Of a DNA stretch of 24,648 nt, positions 14,926 through 21,009 are shown one piece after another (positions within the stretch are counted from its first letter, which is position 1; each line of letters starts with the position of its first letter). This DNA is from Archangium sp. (GTDB lineage: Bacteria; Myxococcota; Myxococcia; Myxococcales; Myxococcaceae): positions 1-24,648 of the forward strand of contig JAEUJR010000524.1 of NCBI GenBank assembly GCA_016793585.1, read 5' to 3'. Under the pieces are notes generated by a model, which was given only the letters and a program-made list of their open reading frames with translations, was not told the origin of the DNA and searched no databases. Both the position numbers and the translations under genes were made by a program.

Positions 14926-14929
14926 CGCG

Positions 14930-15361
14930 GTGGACGTCGAAGCGCGCGTTCGCAGCAGCTTCGCGCGCCAGAAGGTCATGGCCACGTTCGGGTGTGCGCT
15001 CGAAGCCGTCGCTCCGGGCGCGGTCACCATTCGAATGCCGTTTCGCGAAGACCTCACCCAGCAGCACGGCTTTCTGCACGCGGGCGTCGTCACCACCGTC
15101 GTCGACAGCGCCTGTGGCTACGCCGCGCTCTCGGTGATGCCCGAAGGGGCTGGCGTGCTCTCCATCGAGTTCAAGGTGAACCTGCTCGCGCCTGCGAGAG
15201 GCGAGGCGATCATCGCGCGCGCGAAGGTCGTGAAGGCGGGCCGCACCATCAGCGTGGTGAACGGCGAGGTCTTCGCCCTGCGTGATGGCCAGGAGCACCT
15301 CTGCACGACCATGGTCGCCACCATGATGGTCGTGAGAGACCGGCCCGGGCTCTCTGATTGA
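14930..15361 (+). CDS. PaaI-type hotdog-fold thioesterase
   Basis: The 143-residue product has the PaaI hotdog thioesterase signature Gln-Gln-His-Gly-Phe-Leu-His-Ala-Gly (44-52) followed by Asp59 in Val-Val-Asp-Ser-Ala-Cys-Gly. His50 and Asp59 match the usual catalytic region. A conserved Ser-Ile-Glu-Phe-Lys-Val-Asn-Leu-Leu strand and the Val-Asn-Gly-Glu-Val segment fit the fold. These enzymes cleave acyl-CoA thioesters in the cytoplasm; the acyl chain specificity is unknown. GTG 14930 starts 4 bp after the GNAT stop with only a weak ribosome binding site, so coupling to the GNAT gene is likely. Pairing of an acetyltransferase with a CoA thioesterase suggests related acyl-CoA handling, but that is inference. 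Confidence 0.88.
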   Translation: MDVEARVRSSFARQKVMATFGCALEAVAPGAVTIRMPFREDLTQQHGFLHAGVVTTVVDSACGYAALSVMPEGAGVLSIEFKVNLLAPARGEAIIARAKVVKAGRTISVVNGEVFALRDGQEHLCTTMVATMMVVRDRPGLSD

Positions 15362-15398
15362 AGTCTATCGCGTTGAAATAACTCGCTTGCTCCTGAAG

Positions 15399-15454
15399 TG
15401 ATGTCTGGCTTGCTTGACATGATGTCTATCGAGCTTTACTTCATGGCGTGTCAA
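15399..15454 (+). promoter_or_regulatory. Promoter with operator-like repeats for the membrane-protein/XRE module
   Basis: TTGACA (15414-15419), a perfect -35 match, is followed after 17 bp by TACTTC (15437-15442), a weaker -10. Overlapping the -35 is GACAT-g-ATGTC (15416-15426), a perfect inverted repeat. TGATGTCT occurs at 15399-15406 and 15420-15427, exactly 21 bp apart (two helical turns). TTGACA (15414) also pairs in inverted orientation with TGTCAA (15449-15454). GTCTATCG occurs at 15363-15370 and again at 15424-15431. The region is AT-richer than its surroundings. The XRE regulator encoded downstream is the natural candidate to bind here, which is inference. Confidence 0.55.
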
Positions 15455-15480
15455 AGATTCTCGACATGCGAGGCGAGCCG

Positions 15481-15909
15481 ATGTCCTTCGATGAAAAGAA
15501 CACGTGGGTGTTTGCGGTGGTCGCGCTGGTGGGCGCCGCCGTCTACGGCGCGATTCTGATGGCGCGGTCGCAGGGCATGGCGCTGACCGAGGTGGCGTAC
15601 GTGACGCCGATGCTGGTGAGCATTGGCGGGGCCATCGTGGCGAACCTCATCGGCAACGTCGTCATCTCGTTCCTGGCTCCCGAAGACGCCGGCAAGCGCG
15701 ACGTGCGTGATCGCGAGATCGAGCGCTTCGGCACCCTCGTCGGCCAGTCGTTTCTCGTCATCGGCGCGCTCGTCGCGATGGTGCTCTCGATGCTCGAGGC
15801 GAAGCACTTCTGGATCGCGAACGTCATCTATCTCTCGTTCGTGGCCTCGGCAGTGTTCGGCTCCATGGCCCGGCTCGCGGCGTACCGACGCGGGTTCTCG
15901 TCGTGGTGA
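15481..15909 (+). CDS. Four-helix membrane protein paired with XRE regulator (DUF2178-like)
   Basis: The 142-residue product begins Met-Ser-Phe-Asp-Glu-Lys-Asn and has four hydrophobic helices (about 9-28, 37-62, 83-105 and 110-135). A charged cytoplasmic loop rich in Asp, Arg and Glu (about 66-82) joins helices two and three. This layout resembles DUF2178-like small membrane proteins that are often encoded next to XRE-type regulators. Their role is unknown; a membrane sensor or a partner modulating the regulator is plausible. I chose ATG 15481 because the predicted transcription start is near 15449 and a GAGG motif lies 8 nt upstream. ATG 15466 and GTG 15448 are alternatives. The stop TGA (15907-15909) overlaps the start of the XRE gene. 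Confidence 0.75.
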   Translation: MSFDEKNTWVFAVVALVGAAVYGAILMARSQGMALTEVAYVTPMLVSIGGAIVANLIGNVVISFLAPEDAGKRDVRDREIERFGTLVGQSFLVIGALVAMVLSMLEAKHFWIANVIYLSFVASAVFGSMARLAAYRRGFSSW

Positions 15910-16121
15910 CGCCGACGCAGGTGACGAACTCCATTCGCGCGTTGCGGTTCGCGAACGGAGAGATGACGCAGGCCGAGCTGGCTGACCGCATCGGCGTCAC
16001 CCGGCAGACCATCATCGCGATCGAGCAGGGCAGGTACTCGCCCACCCTCGAGATGGCGTTTCAGATCGCGCGGGTCTTCAAGGTACCGCTCGAGCAGGTG
16101 TTCCAGTACCCCGAGCCGTAG
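15903..16121 (+). CDS. XRE-family helix-turn-helix regulator (YozG-like)
   Basis: The 72-residue protein is a bare HTH domain. It begins Asn-Ser-Ile-Arg-Ala-Leu-Arg and continues Met-Thr-Gln-Ala-Glu-Leu-Ala-Asp-Arg-Ile-Gly-Val-Thr-Arg-Gln-Thr-Ile-Ile-Ala-Ile-Glu-Gln. The Gly-Arg-Tyr-Ser-Pro-Thr-Leu segment and a final Phe-Lys-Val-Pro-Leu-Glu-Gln-Val-Phe are typical of the small YozG/XRE group. It should bind DNA as a dimer and probably regulates its own operon through the repeats upstream. The start is one of GTG 15903, GTG 15906 (a GTGA overlap with the membrane-protein stop) or GTG 15921; all keep the HTH intact. The overlap indicates translational coupling with the membrane protein, so the two are likely made in fixed ratio. 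Confidence 0.88.
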   Translation: MVTPTQVTNSIRALRFANGEMTQAELADRIGVTRQTIIAIEQGRYSPTLEMAFQIARVFKVPLEQVFQYPEP

Positions 16122-16218
16122 CGGTTCTTCCCTCACCACACGCGGAGTCGAGGCGGTCATGGCGGCCGTCCTGGTTGGCGTGTGCCCTGTTTCACCCACC
16201 GACGAACGGAGAGACGAC

Positions 16219-17193
16219 ATGAAGGCGATCACCCAGGACGTGTACGGCGGCCCCGAAGTGCTGAAGCTCGAGGAGATCGAGCGGCCGACCATCGGCGACG
16301 ACGAGGTGCTGGTGCGGGTTCGCGCGGCGGGCGTCGACCCGGGCGTGTGGCACCTCATGACGGGCAGGCCGTACCTCGTGCGGCTGTTCGGGTTCGGCGT
16401 GTTCAAGCCGAAGGCGAAGGTGCGCGGGCTCGACGTGGCAGGCGTGGTCGAGGCCGTGGGCGCGAAGGTGACGCGGTTTCGGCCCGGCGACGAGGTGTTC
16501 GGCAACTGTGACGGTGCGTTCGCCGAGTTCGCGCGCGCGAAAGAAGAGGTGCTCATTCACAAGCCGGCAGGGCTGTCGTTCGAAGAGGCCGCGGTGATTC
16601 CCGTGTCGGCGGCGACGGCCTTGGCGGCGGTGCGTGACGTGGCGAAGGTGCAGCCGGGCCAGTCAGTGCTGGTCATCGGCGCAGCCGGTGGCGTCGGCGG
16701 CTACGCCACGCAGCTCGCGAAGGCGATGGGCGCCGAGGTGACGGGCGTGTGCAGCGGCGCGAAGGCCGAGTTCGTGCGGCAGCTCGGTGCCTCGCACGTC
16801 GTCGACTACACCCGCGAGGACTTCACGGCGTCGGGCAAACGGTACGACGTCATCATCGACACGGTGAGCAACCGCTCGTTGTCGGAGCTGCGCTCCGCGC
16901 TCACGCCGAAGGGCACGCTCGCCGTCATCGGCGGCGAAGGGGGCGGCTCCATTCTCGGCATGATGCGGCGGGTGTTCGCGGCGCTGCTGCTCGCGCCCTT
17001 CGTGAGCCAGTCGCTCAAGCCCGTCTCGTCGTTCGTGAAGCAGCCAGCGCTGGTCTCGCTCGTCGAGCTAATCGTCGCGGGCAAGCTGAAGGCGCCCCTC
17101 GGCAAGGTGTGGAGGCTGGAGGAGGCAGGCGCGGCGATCGCCGAGCTCGCGAACGGTCACGCGCGCGGCAAGTCGGTCATCGCGGTCGGCTGA
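16219..17193 (+). CDS. Zinc-less MDR-family NAD(P)-dependent oxidoreductase
   Basis: The 324-residue protein is a medium-chain dehydrogenase/reductase of the quinone-oxidoreductase type. It begins with Met-Lys-Ala-Ile-Thr-Gln-Asp-Val-Tyr-Gly-Gly-Pro-Glu-Val-Leu. A substrate region with Gly-Leu-Asp-Val-Ala-Gly-Val-Val-Glu-Ala-Val-Gly (70-81) follows. The Rossmann cofactor motif Gly-Ala-Ala-Gly-Gly-Val-Gly-Gly (154-161) sits after Leu-Val-Ile. The cysteine and histidine ligands of zinc alcohol dehydrogenases are missing. It likely reduces quinones or enones with NADPH in the cytoplasm; the substrate is unknown. ATG 16219 is chosen because GGAG lies about 7 nt upstream and it matches the family N-terminus; ATG 16159 would add an unrelated 20-residue stretch. 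It ends exactly at the stop of the convergent RND gene. Confidence 0.92.
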   Translation: MKAITQDVYGGPEVLKLEEIERPTIGDDEVLVRVRAAGVDPGVWHLMTGRPYLVRLFGFGVFKPKAKVRGLDVAGVVEAVGAKVTRFRPGDEVFGNCDGAFAEFARAKEEVLIHKPAGLSFEEAAVIPVSAATALAAVRDVAKVQPGQSVLVIGAAGGVGGYATQLAKAMGAEVTGVCSGAKAEFVRQLGASHVVDYTREDFTASGKRYDVIIDTVSNRSLSELRSALTPKGTLAVIGGEGGGSILGMMRRVFAALLLAPFVSQSLKPVSSFVKQPALVSLVELIVAGKLKAPLGKVWRLEEAGAAIAELANGHARGKSVIAVG

Positions 17194-19635
17194 TCACTTC
17201 GGCGCGATCTCGGGGGCCGGCGGCGGCGACTTGAGCTTCAGGCGCTCCACGAGCTCGAGCAGGGCGGGGAACAGAATGGTCGTGCCGATGAACGAGCAGA
17301 TGACGCCGAGCACGGCGAGCCACGCGATGCTGCGCAAGCCTTCGTGCCGCGCCACGAAGAGGGCGGCGTAGCCGGCGGCGTTGCTGCAGGTGGCGACGAA
17401 CGACGCGAAGCCGGTGTGGCGCAGCGCGTGCCCGATGGAGCCGGGGCCCTCCTCCATGTACCGGTGGTACAGGTGCACGGAGTTGTCGACGGCGATGGTG
17501 AGCAGGTTCGGCAGCACGACGACGTTGAGGAAGTTGAGCTTCACGTCGAAGAGCTGCATCGCGCCGAAGATGCAGGTGATGCCGATGTAGAGCGGCACCG
17601 TCACCAGGATCGTGCGGGTGAGCGAGCGCAGGCTGATGAGGATCATCACGAACACCACGAGGCCGGCGGCGCCCATGATGAAGGGGCCGTCTTCGCGCAC
17701 GATGGTGAAGATGCGTGACGCGATGCGGTTGGTGTCGAGCACCCGCGGGTCGATGCCTGCCTTGAGGCCGCGCGCCATCACCTCGTCGACGTCGGCGGCC
17801 CAGCGGTCGAGTGAGTCGGCGTTGTAGCCAGTGACCGAAGGGAAGATGAGCACGAAGGTGCCCTCACCCTTGATGGGTTGGAACCGGCGGCGCAGCTCGT
17901 TGGGCACTTCGTCGGGCCCCCAGGGCTGCGAGGCGATCATCTTCGCGAGGGAGTCGAAGCGCTCCTTGTCTTTGCCGGTGCGAATCGACTCGGGAACGCG
18001 CTGGAGCACCTCACCGAGCCGCAGAATGGCGGCGCGGCGTGCCTCGACGTCGGCAGGCGGCGGGAAGAAGTCGTTGATCGAGGCGATCTCGTGAATCGCA
18101 GACGCGGCGCCCTTCTCGACCTTGTACTCACGGGAGAGCGTCGCGAGCTTCTGCGCTTCGTCGAGCGTCTTCACCGCGACGATCGCCGGCGTCATGATGA
18201 TGCCGAGCTGATCGTTGATGGCCTCGTCGAGCTCGGTCGCGGGCGACTTGCCCTTGAGCCGCTTGAGGTCCTTCTCGAACGACGCCTTCGGCGCGTACGT
18301 GGCCGAGACCGCGGCGATGGCGGTGATGCCGACGATGATGGCGACGAGCGCCGACGTCGGAACGCGGGGGCCCGTCTTCTCGTTTCCGTCGGCGTCGAGC
18401 GCGATCTTGTCGGCCTTGAAGGGGCGAAGGCGCTCGGCGAGCCGCAGAATGGCCGGAGCCATCACGTACGCCGAGATGACGGTGGCCATCACGCCGAAGC
18501 CCGCGATGCTGCCGAACTGCTTGAAGGCGTCGAAGCGGCTGGCGAGCAGCACGAGGAAGGCGACGGCGTTGGTGGTGGCGCTGGTGAGCGCTCCGGGGAA
18601 GGTGCTGATGATGGTGGTGCGAAGCGCGGGCAGCACGTCGGCCTGGCGACGCTCCTCCCAGTAGCGCATCGCGAGGTGGGTGCCGTACTCGAGGCCGAGG
18701 CCGACGAGGATCGCGCCGAGGAATCCGGTGACCGGGTTCAGGTGGCCGATGGTGAAGTACGCGAAGGCGAAGGTGGCCGAGATGCCGAGGGCGACGGGCA
18801 GCGCGACGACGAGCAGCGCGGTGATGCGGCGCGTGGAGAGCAGGATGATGGTGAGCGCGAGCACGGTCGAGACGAGGCCGGCGCGGCCGAGGTCTTCGCG
18901 CATGACGTCGTCCTCTTCGACGCGCGCGACGAAGGCGCCGGTGAAGTCGACCTGAATCTGCGGGTACTGCGGCGTCATCGAGTTGGTGACCTCGGTCACC
19001 TTGCCGAGCAGCTGGCGGTTGAAGTCGAGATCGCCGGCCTGCTTCGTCGGCTTGACGAACATGTACAGCTCGGGCGCGGTGCGGCCCTCGATGTACTCGC
19101 TCTGACGGGCCTGGCTGCCGTACTTCTTTTCGATCTCCTCGAGCGTCGGCGGCGGCGCTTCATCGAGCAGATCGACGAAGCCAGGCAGGGCGCGCTGCTT
19201 CTCCCAGGTGATGCGCGCGTCGACTTCTTCGCCGAGCGTCTTCAGCTTGTCGGAGGGCAACAGCCACAACGCGCGGGTCGCGAAGAACGAGGCGTCGAAG
19301 TGGTACTCGACGTACGAGACGATGTCCTTCTGCTCCTCGAGCTTCGTCGCCAGCGCAGCGGCGAAGGCGCGGCGGGTCTCTTTCGAGTCACCGCGAACGC
19401 GCACGACGAAGTAGCCGCCACCGCCGGCCATCTCCTGCACGATCTTCAAGTCCTGCACTTCGCGCGTGGAGTCGGGCAGCAGCTCGATGAAGTCGCCGCG
19501 GAAGCCGAGGCGGCTGGCGATGAATGCGAAGGAGCCGCCGATGGTCAGCAGCACCATGACGACGAGCACGGGCCGCGAGAAGCTGAAGTTCGCGAGTTTC
19601 GTCAGCAGCTGGGCGGTTCGGGACTCTGGCGACAC
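17194..19635 (-). CDS. MMPL/RND-family transporter (hopanoid/lipid exporter-like)
   Basis: The 813-residue protein has the MMPL/HpnN layout. TM1 (about 21-40) leads into Phe-Arg-Gly-Asp-Phe-Ile-Glu-Leu-Leu-Pro-Asp, followed by a large periplasmic domain and a first bundle of helices (about 251-400) with Gly-Leu-Gly-Leu-Glu-Tyr-Gly-Thr-His-Leu (312-321). A second periplasmic domain and second helix bundle follow, with Asn-Leu-Leu-Thr-Ile-Ala-Val-Asp-Asn-Ser-Val-His-Leu. These are the sterol-sensing-domain-like helices that carry proton flow. Family members move lipids such as hopanoids or mycolates, or transport with unknown cargo. In the first bundle the usual Asp is Glu. The start GTG 19635 has GAGGTGA upstream. 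It is divergent from the START protein and convergent with the MDR gene, stops touching. Confidence 0.88.
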   Translation of the reverse strand: MSPESRTAQLLTKLANFSFSRPVLVVMVLLTIGGSFAFIASRLGFRGDFIELLPDSTREVQDLKIVQEMAGGGGYFVVRVRGDSKETRRAFAAALATKLEEQKDIVSYVEYHFDASFFATRALWLLPSDKLKTLGEEVDARITWEKQRALPGFVDLLDEAPPPTLEEIEKKYGSQARQSEYIEGRTAPELYMFVKPTKQAGDLDFNRQLLGKVTEVTNSMTPQYPQIQVDFTGAFVARVEEDDVMREDLGRAGLVSTVLALTIILLSTRRITALLVVALPVALGISATFAFAYFTIGHLNPVTGFLGAILVGLGLEYGTHLAMRYWEERRQADVLPALRTTIISTFPGALTSATTNAVAFLVLLASRFDAFKQFGSIAGFGVMATVISAYVMAPAILRLAERLRPFKADKIALDADGNEKTGPRVPTSALVAIIVGITAIAAVSATYAPKASFEKDLKRLKGKSPATELDEAINDQLGIIMTPAIVAVKTLDEAQKLATLSREYKVEKGAASAIHEIASINDFFPPPADVEARRAAILRLGEVLQRVPESIRTGKDKERFDSLAKMIASQPWGPDEVPNELRRRFQPIKGEGTFVLIFPSVTGYNADSLDRWAADVDEVMARGLKAGIDPRVLDTNRIASRIFTIVREDGPFIMGAAGLVVFVMILISLRSLTRTILVTVPLYIGITCIFGAMQLFDVKLNFLNVVVLPNLLTIAVDNSVHLYHRYMEEGPGSIGHALRHTGFASFVATCSNAAGYAALFVARHEGLRSIAWLAVLGVICSFIGTTILFPALLELVERLKLKSPPPAPEIAPK

Positions 19636-19696
19636 GACTTCACCTCGTGCGGGGCGCGCTGCGACAACCCCCGAAGACGACTGGGCGGCGGTGCGG

Positions 19697-19726
19697 TTAG
19701 CACCATCGTTTCACGGGCGCTACACT
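19697..19726 (+). promoter_or_regulatory. Possible promoter for the START-domain gene
   Basis: TTAGCA (19697-19702) and TACACT (19721-19726) are spaced by 18 bp and end 9 nt before the GTG start (19736), which has no ribosome binding site. This layout would give a leaderless or nearly leaderless transcript. Each box matches consensus at 4 of 6 positions, so the call is weak. Confidence 0.3.
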
Positions 19727-19735
19727 CGGCGTCTC

Positions 19736-20395
19736 GTGTCGCGCGTCGCTGCCAGCTGGGTGTTCGGGCTCCTCGTTTCGGGGGCGAGTCTGGCCGACGA
19801 GGCGAAGTGGGAGACGGTGGTGAAGGGGCCGGTGACGGTGAAGAACCGGCCGGTGACGGGCACGGCGATCAAAGAAGTGTGGGCCGAGGGCGAAGTGAAC
19901 GCTCCGCTCATCGACGTGCAGGACGCGCTGATGAACGTGCCGCGGCTGAAGTCGTTCATGCCGTACATGGTCGACGCGCGAGTCATCAGGGAGCACCCGG
20001 AGGACCAGAGCATCATCATCTACACGCTCATCGATCTGCCCGTGGTGGGAAAGCGCGACTACGTCACGCAGCTCTGGCAGCCGCAGTCGGTGAACGCCGA
20101 CGGCACGGGAACGTTCGAGGCGAAGTGGGTGGCGCGGCCGAAGCTGCTGCCAGAGCGGTCTGGCATCATTCGATTGCAGACGAACGACGGCATGTGGCTC
20201 GCGACGCCGAAGGAGGGCGGCAAGACGTGGCTCGTGCACAAGTTCGCGGTCGACCCCGGCGGGTGGATTCCGGCCTTCGCCGCGAACATGGGGAACGAGA
20301 AGGGCGTGACGGACACGTACAAGAATGTCGAGCGTGAGGCGCAGAAACGAATGAAGGAACGGTTGGCGGCCGCGGCTGCGACAGGATCGAAGTGA
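19736..20395 (+). CDS. Secreted START-domain (SRPBCC) lipid-binding-type protein
   Basis: The 219-residue product starts with a Sec signal peptide (Met-Ser-Arg-Val-Ala, hydrophobic core, Ser-Leu-Ala, cleavage after residue 20). One START/SRPBCC domain follows (about 25-210) with Trp-Ala-Glu-Gly-Glu-Val-Asn-Ala-Pro. Later come Lys-Ser-Phe-Met-Pro-Tyr-Met, Lys-Arg-Asp-Tyr-Val and Trp-Leu-Val-His-Lys-Phe-Ala-Val-Asp-Pro-Gly-Gly-Trp-Ile-Pro. The fold forms a hydrophobic cavity for lipids or similar ligands; exported, it would act in the periplasm. GTG 19736 is the only start giving a compact signal peptide. The stop overlaps the ATG of the DUF1272 gene as TGATG. It is divergent from the MMPL exporter, whose proposed cargo is also a lipid. 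Confidence 0.85.
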   Translation: MSRVAASWVFGLLVSGASLADEAKWETVVKGPVTVKNRPVTGTAIKEVWAEGEVNAPLIDVQDALMNVPRLKSFMPYMVDARVIREHPEDQSIIIYTLIDLPVVGKRDYVTQLWQPQSVNADGTGTFEAKWVARPKLLPERSGIIRLQTNDGMWLATPKEGGKTWLVHKFAVDPGGWIPAFAANMGNEKGVTDTYKNVEREAQKRMKERLAAAAATGSK

Positions 20396-20634
20396 TGGCA
20401 CTCGAGCTGCGACCGAACTGTGAGTGTTGTGACCGTGATCTTCCGCCCGACGCCGCGGCGTTCATCTGCAGCTTCGAGTGCACGTGGTGTGCGGCGTGCG
20501 CGAAGTCGCTCTCGATGAAGTGTCTGAACTGTGGCGGTGAACTCGTCCGCCGGCCCGTTCGGCCTGAAGCGAAGTTGGTGAAGAACCCGCCGTCGACGAA
20601 GCGGGTCGTGCGCGATCAGCCGTGCCTCCGCTGA
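20395..20634 (+). CDS. DUF1272 cysteine-rich zinc-type protein
   Basis: The 79-residue protein matches the DUF1272 family well. It begins Met-Ala-Leu-Glu-Leu-Arg-Pro-Asn-Cys-Glu-Cys-Cys-Asp. Then come Leu-Pro-Pro-Asp, Ile-Cys-Ser-Phe-Glu-Cys-Thr-Trp-Cys-Ala-Ala-Cys and a final Cys-Leu-Asn-Cys-Gly-Gly-Glu-Leu-Val-Arg-Arg-Pro. Cysteines are arranged as in a treble-clef or zinc-ribbon fold, so it should bind one or two metal ions in the cytoplasm. Family function is unknown. ATG 20395 overlaps the START gene stop as TGATG, indicating coupled translation. Its own stop is 3 bp from the stop of the convergent Hsp70-operon orphan. Confidence 0.92.
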   Translation: MALELRPNCECCDRDLPPDAAAFICSFECTWCAACAKSLSMKCLNCGGELVRRPVRPEAKLVKNPPSTKRVVRDQPCLR

Positions 20635-20637
20635 GCC

Positions 20638-21009
20638 TCAGGGCCGACCCGCCTCCGTTTCGATCTGCTGGAGTAGCTCGGAGTCGACATCGAACTCCGC
20701 CGACTCGAGAAGCTGAAATGCCTGCTGCTGCAGACCGGCGTCAGGTCCGTGAGTGTCTGTGTGCAGGGCGACGAACCTGAGGAACCAGAAGTATCGATTG
20801 TAGAAGCGAGTCTCGACAGAAAGTCCGGCGACCAATTCGGGCCAGCGCTCGAAGAGCATCGAGAGGAGAAGCGCCTCCCCAGAACGTCCGAACAGCAGCT
20901 TTGGCGCGAGGGCAAGCGATTGAGCCCTTCGACGGAGCTCGGGAAGCAGCGCCTCGAGTTCGGCGGCCGGAGCCAACACCTCGTTCATGACCGAAGTCTG
21001 CGAGGTCAC
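20638..21009 (-). CDS. 123-residue helical orphan, third gene of Hsp70 operon
   Basis: The start GTG (21007-21009) overlaps the upstream Hsp70 stop TGA (21006-21008) as GTGA, which supports the start and translational coupling. The product looks all-alpha: Leu/Glu/Ala-rich helices near residues 12-35, Phe-Glu-Arg-Trp-Pro-Glu-Leu, an aromatic Arg-Phe-Tyr-Asn-Arg-Tyr-Phe-Trp-Phe-Leu-Arg-Phe segment in the middle, and a charged C-terminus. No membrane helix or cysteine is present, so it is likely cytoplasmic. I do not recognise a family. Position and coupling suggest a cofactor or client-related partner of the two Hsp70 proteins, but this is inference. An internal Met at codon 8 is an alternative start. 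Confidence 0.7.
   Translation of the reverse strand: MTSQTSVMNEVLAPAAELEALLPELRRRAQSLALAPKLLFGRSGEALLLSMLFERWPELVAGLSVETRFYNRYFWFLRFVALHTDTHGPDAGLQQQAFQLLESAEFDVDSELLQQIETEAGRP

Noticed and set aside
17878..20337. An 819-codon open frame on the plus strand opposite the MMPL exporter
   Set aside because: It is the antisense shadow of a GC-rich gene: Arg/Glu/Gly/His-rich with no domains, and it runs into the real START gene in another frame.
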